From assembly GCF_004138495.1 (NCBI RefSeq), contig NZ_ML142867.1, positions 80,908 to 88,482 of the forward strand: DNA of 7,575 nt, given 5' to 3'. Position numbers and translations under genes: made by a program. The stretch comes from Phytoactinopolyspora endophytica. GTDB lineage: Bacteria > Actinomycetota > Actinomycetes > Jiangellales > Jiangellaceae. The stretch's first letter is position 1; each line of letters starts with the position of its first letter. Positions 7,365-7,575 of this stretch are shown here, one piece after another. The notes beneath the pieces are model-generated. The model saw nothing but the letters and a program-made list of their open reading frames with translations, was not told the DNA's origin and made no database searches.

Positions 7365-7379
7365 CGGGTGCCCCACCCG
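7365..7379 (-). other. Small hairpin just after the GH1 stop codon
   Basis: CGGGTG and CACCCG form a perfect 6-bp stem around a 3-nt loop, 3 nt past the GH1 stop on the minus strand. No U-run follows, so it is unlikely to end transcription fully. It could attenuate or protect a 3' end between the GH1 and uidA genes, or be chance in GC-rich DNA. Confidence 0.3.
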
Positions 7380-7382
7380 CCC

Positions 7383-7575
<193 letters not shown>

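Overview
The window is GC-rich, with strong G/C bias at third codon positions and start/stop overlaps between neighbouring genes. Together with the style of the glycolate oxidase genes (a long GlcD C-terminal tail and an extended GlcE), this points to a high-GC Actinomycetota chromosome. That placement is an inference from composition and protein style; there is no rRNA or other marker here. No tRNA, rRNA, CRISPR array, insertion sequence or phage gene was seen.

Layout. Bases 1-2855 (+ strand) carry the end of a glycolate/lactate-type oxidase operon: the C-terminus of GlcD, then GlcE (245-1510), then GlcF (1512-2855). The genes are packed as a TGATG overlap and a 1-nt gap, each with a good Shine-Dalgarno. 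GlcD and GlcE are FAD-binding subunits. GlcF carries two 4Fe-4S motifs and two cysteine-rich CCG-type domains. The complex would oxidise a 2-hydroxyacid such as glycolate and pass electrons to the respiratory chain.

Bases 2907-7575 (- strand) carry a convergent block of glycoside hydrolases, read from right to left: the C-terminus of a GH1 beta-glycosidase (entering at 7575, stop at 7383), a GH2 beta-glucuronidase very like E. coli UidA (7321 to 5528), and a large 874-residue protein (5531 to 2907). The last looks like a glycoside hydrolase with a zincin-like N-terminal domain, a TIM-barrel-like core, a helical region and a C-terminal beta domain; I cannot place it in a named family. The last two genes overlap as GTGA, so they are probably translationally coupled. 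None of the visible N-termini has a convincing signal peptide, so the set probably acts in the cytoplasm on imported oligosaccharides or glycosides, at least some carrying glucuronic acid.

The two blocks meet tail to tail in a 51-bp gap (2856-2906). A nested inverted repeat, 2873-2922, lies there and could serve as a two-way terminator. The most interesting object is the 874-residue protein; the rest is ordinary but well supported. There is no obvious functional link between the oxidase operon and the glycosidase block.
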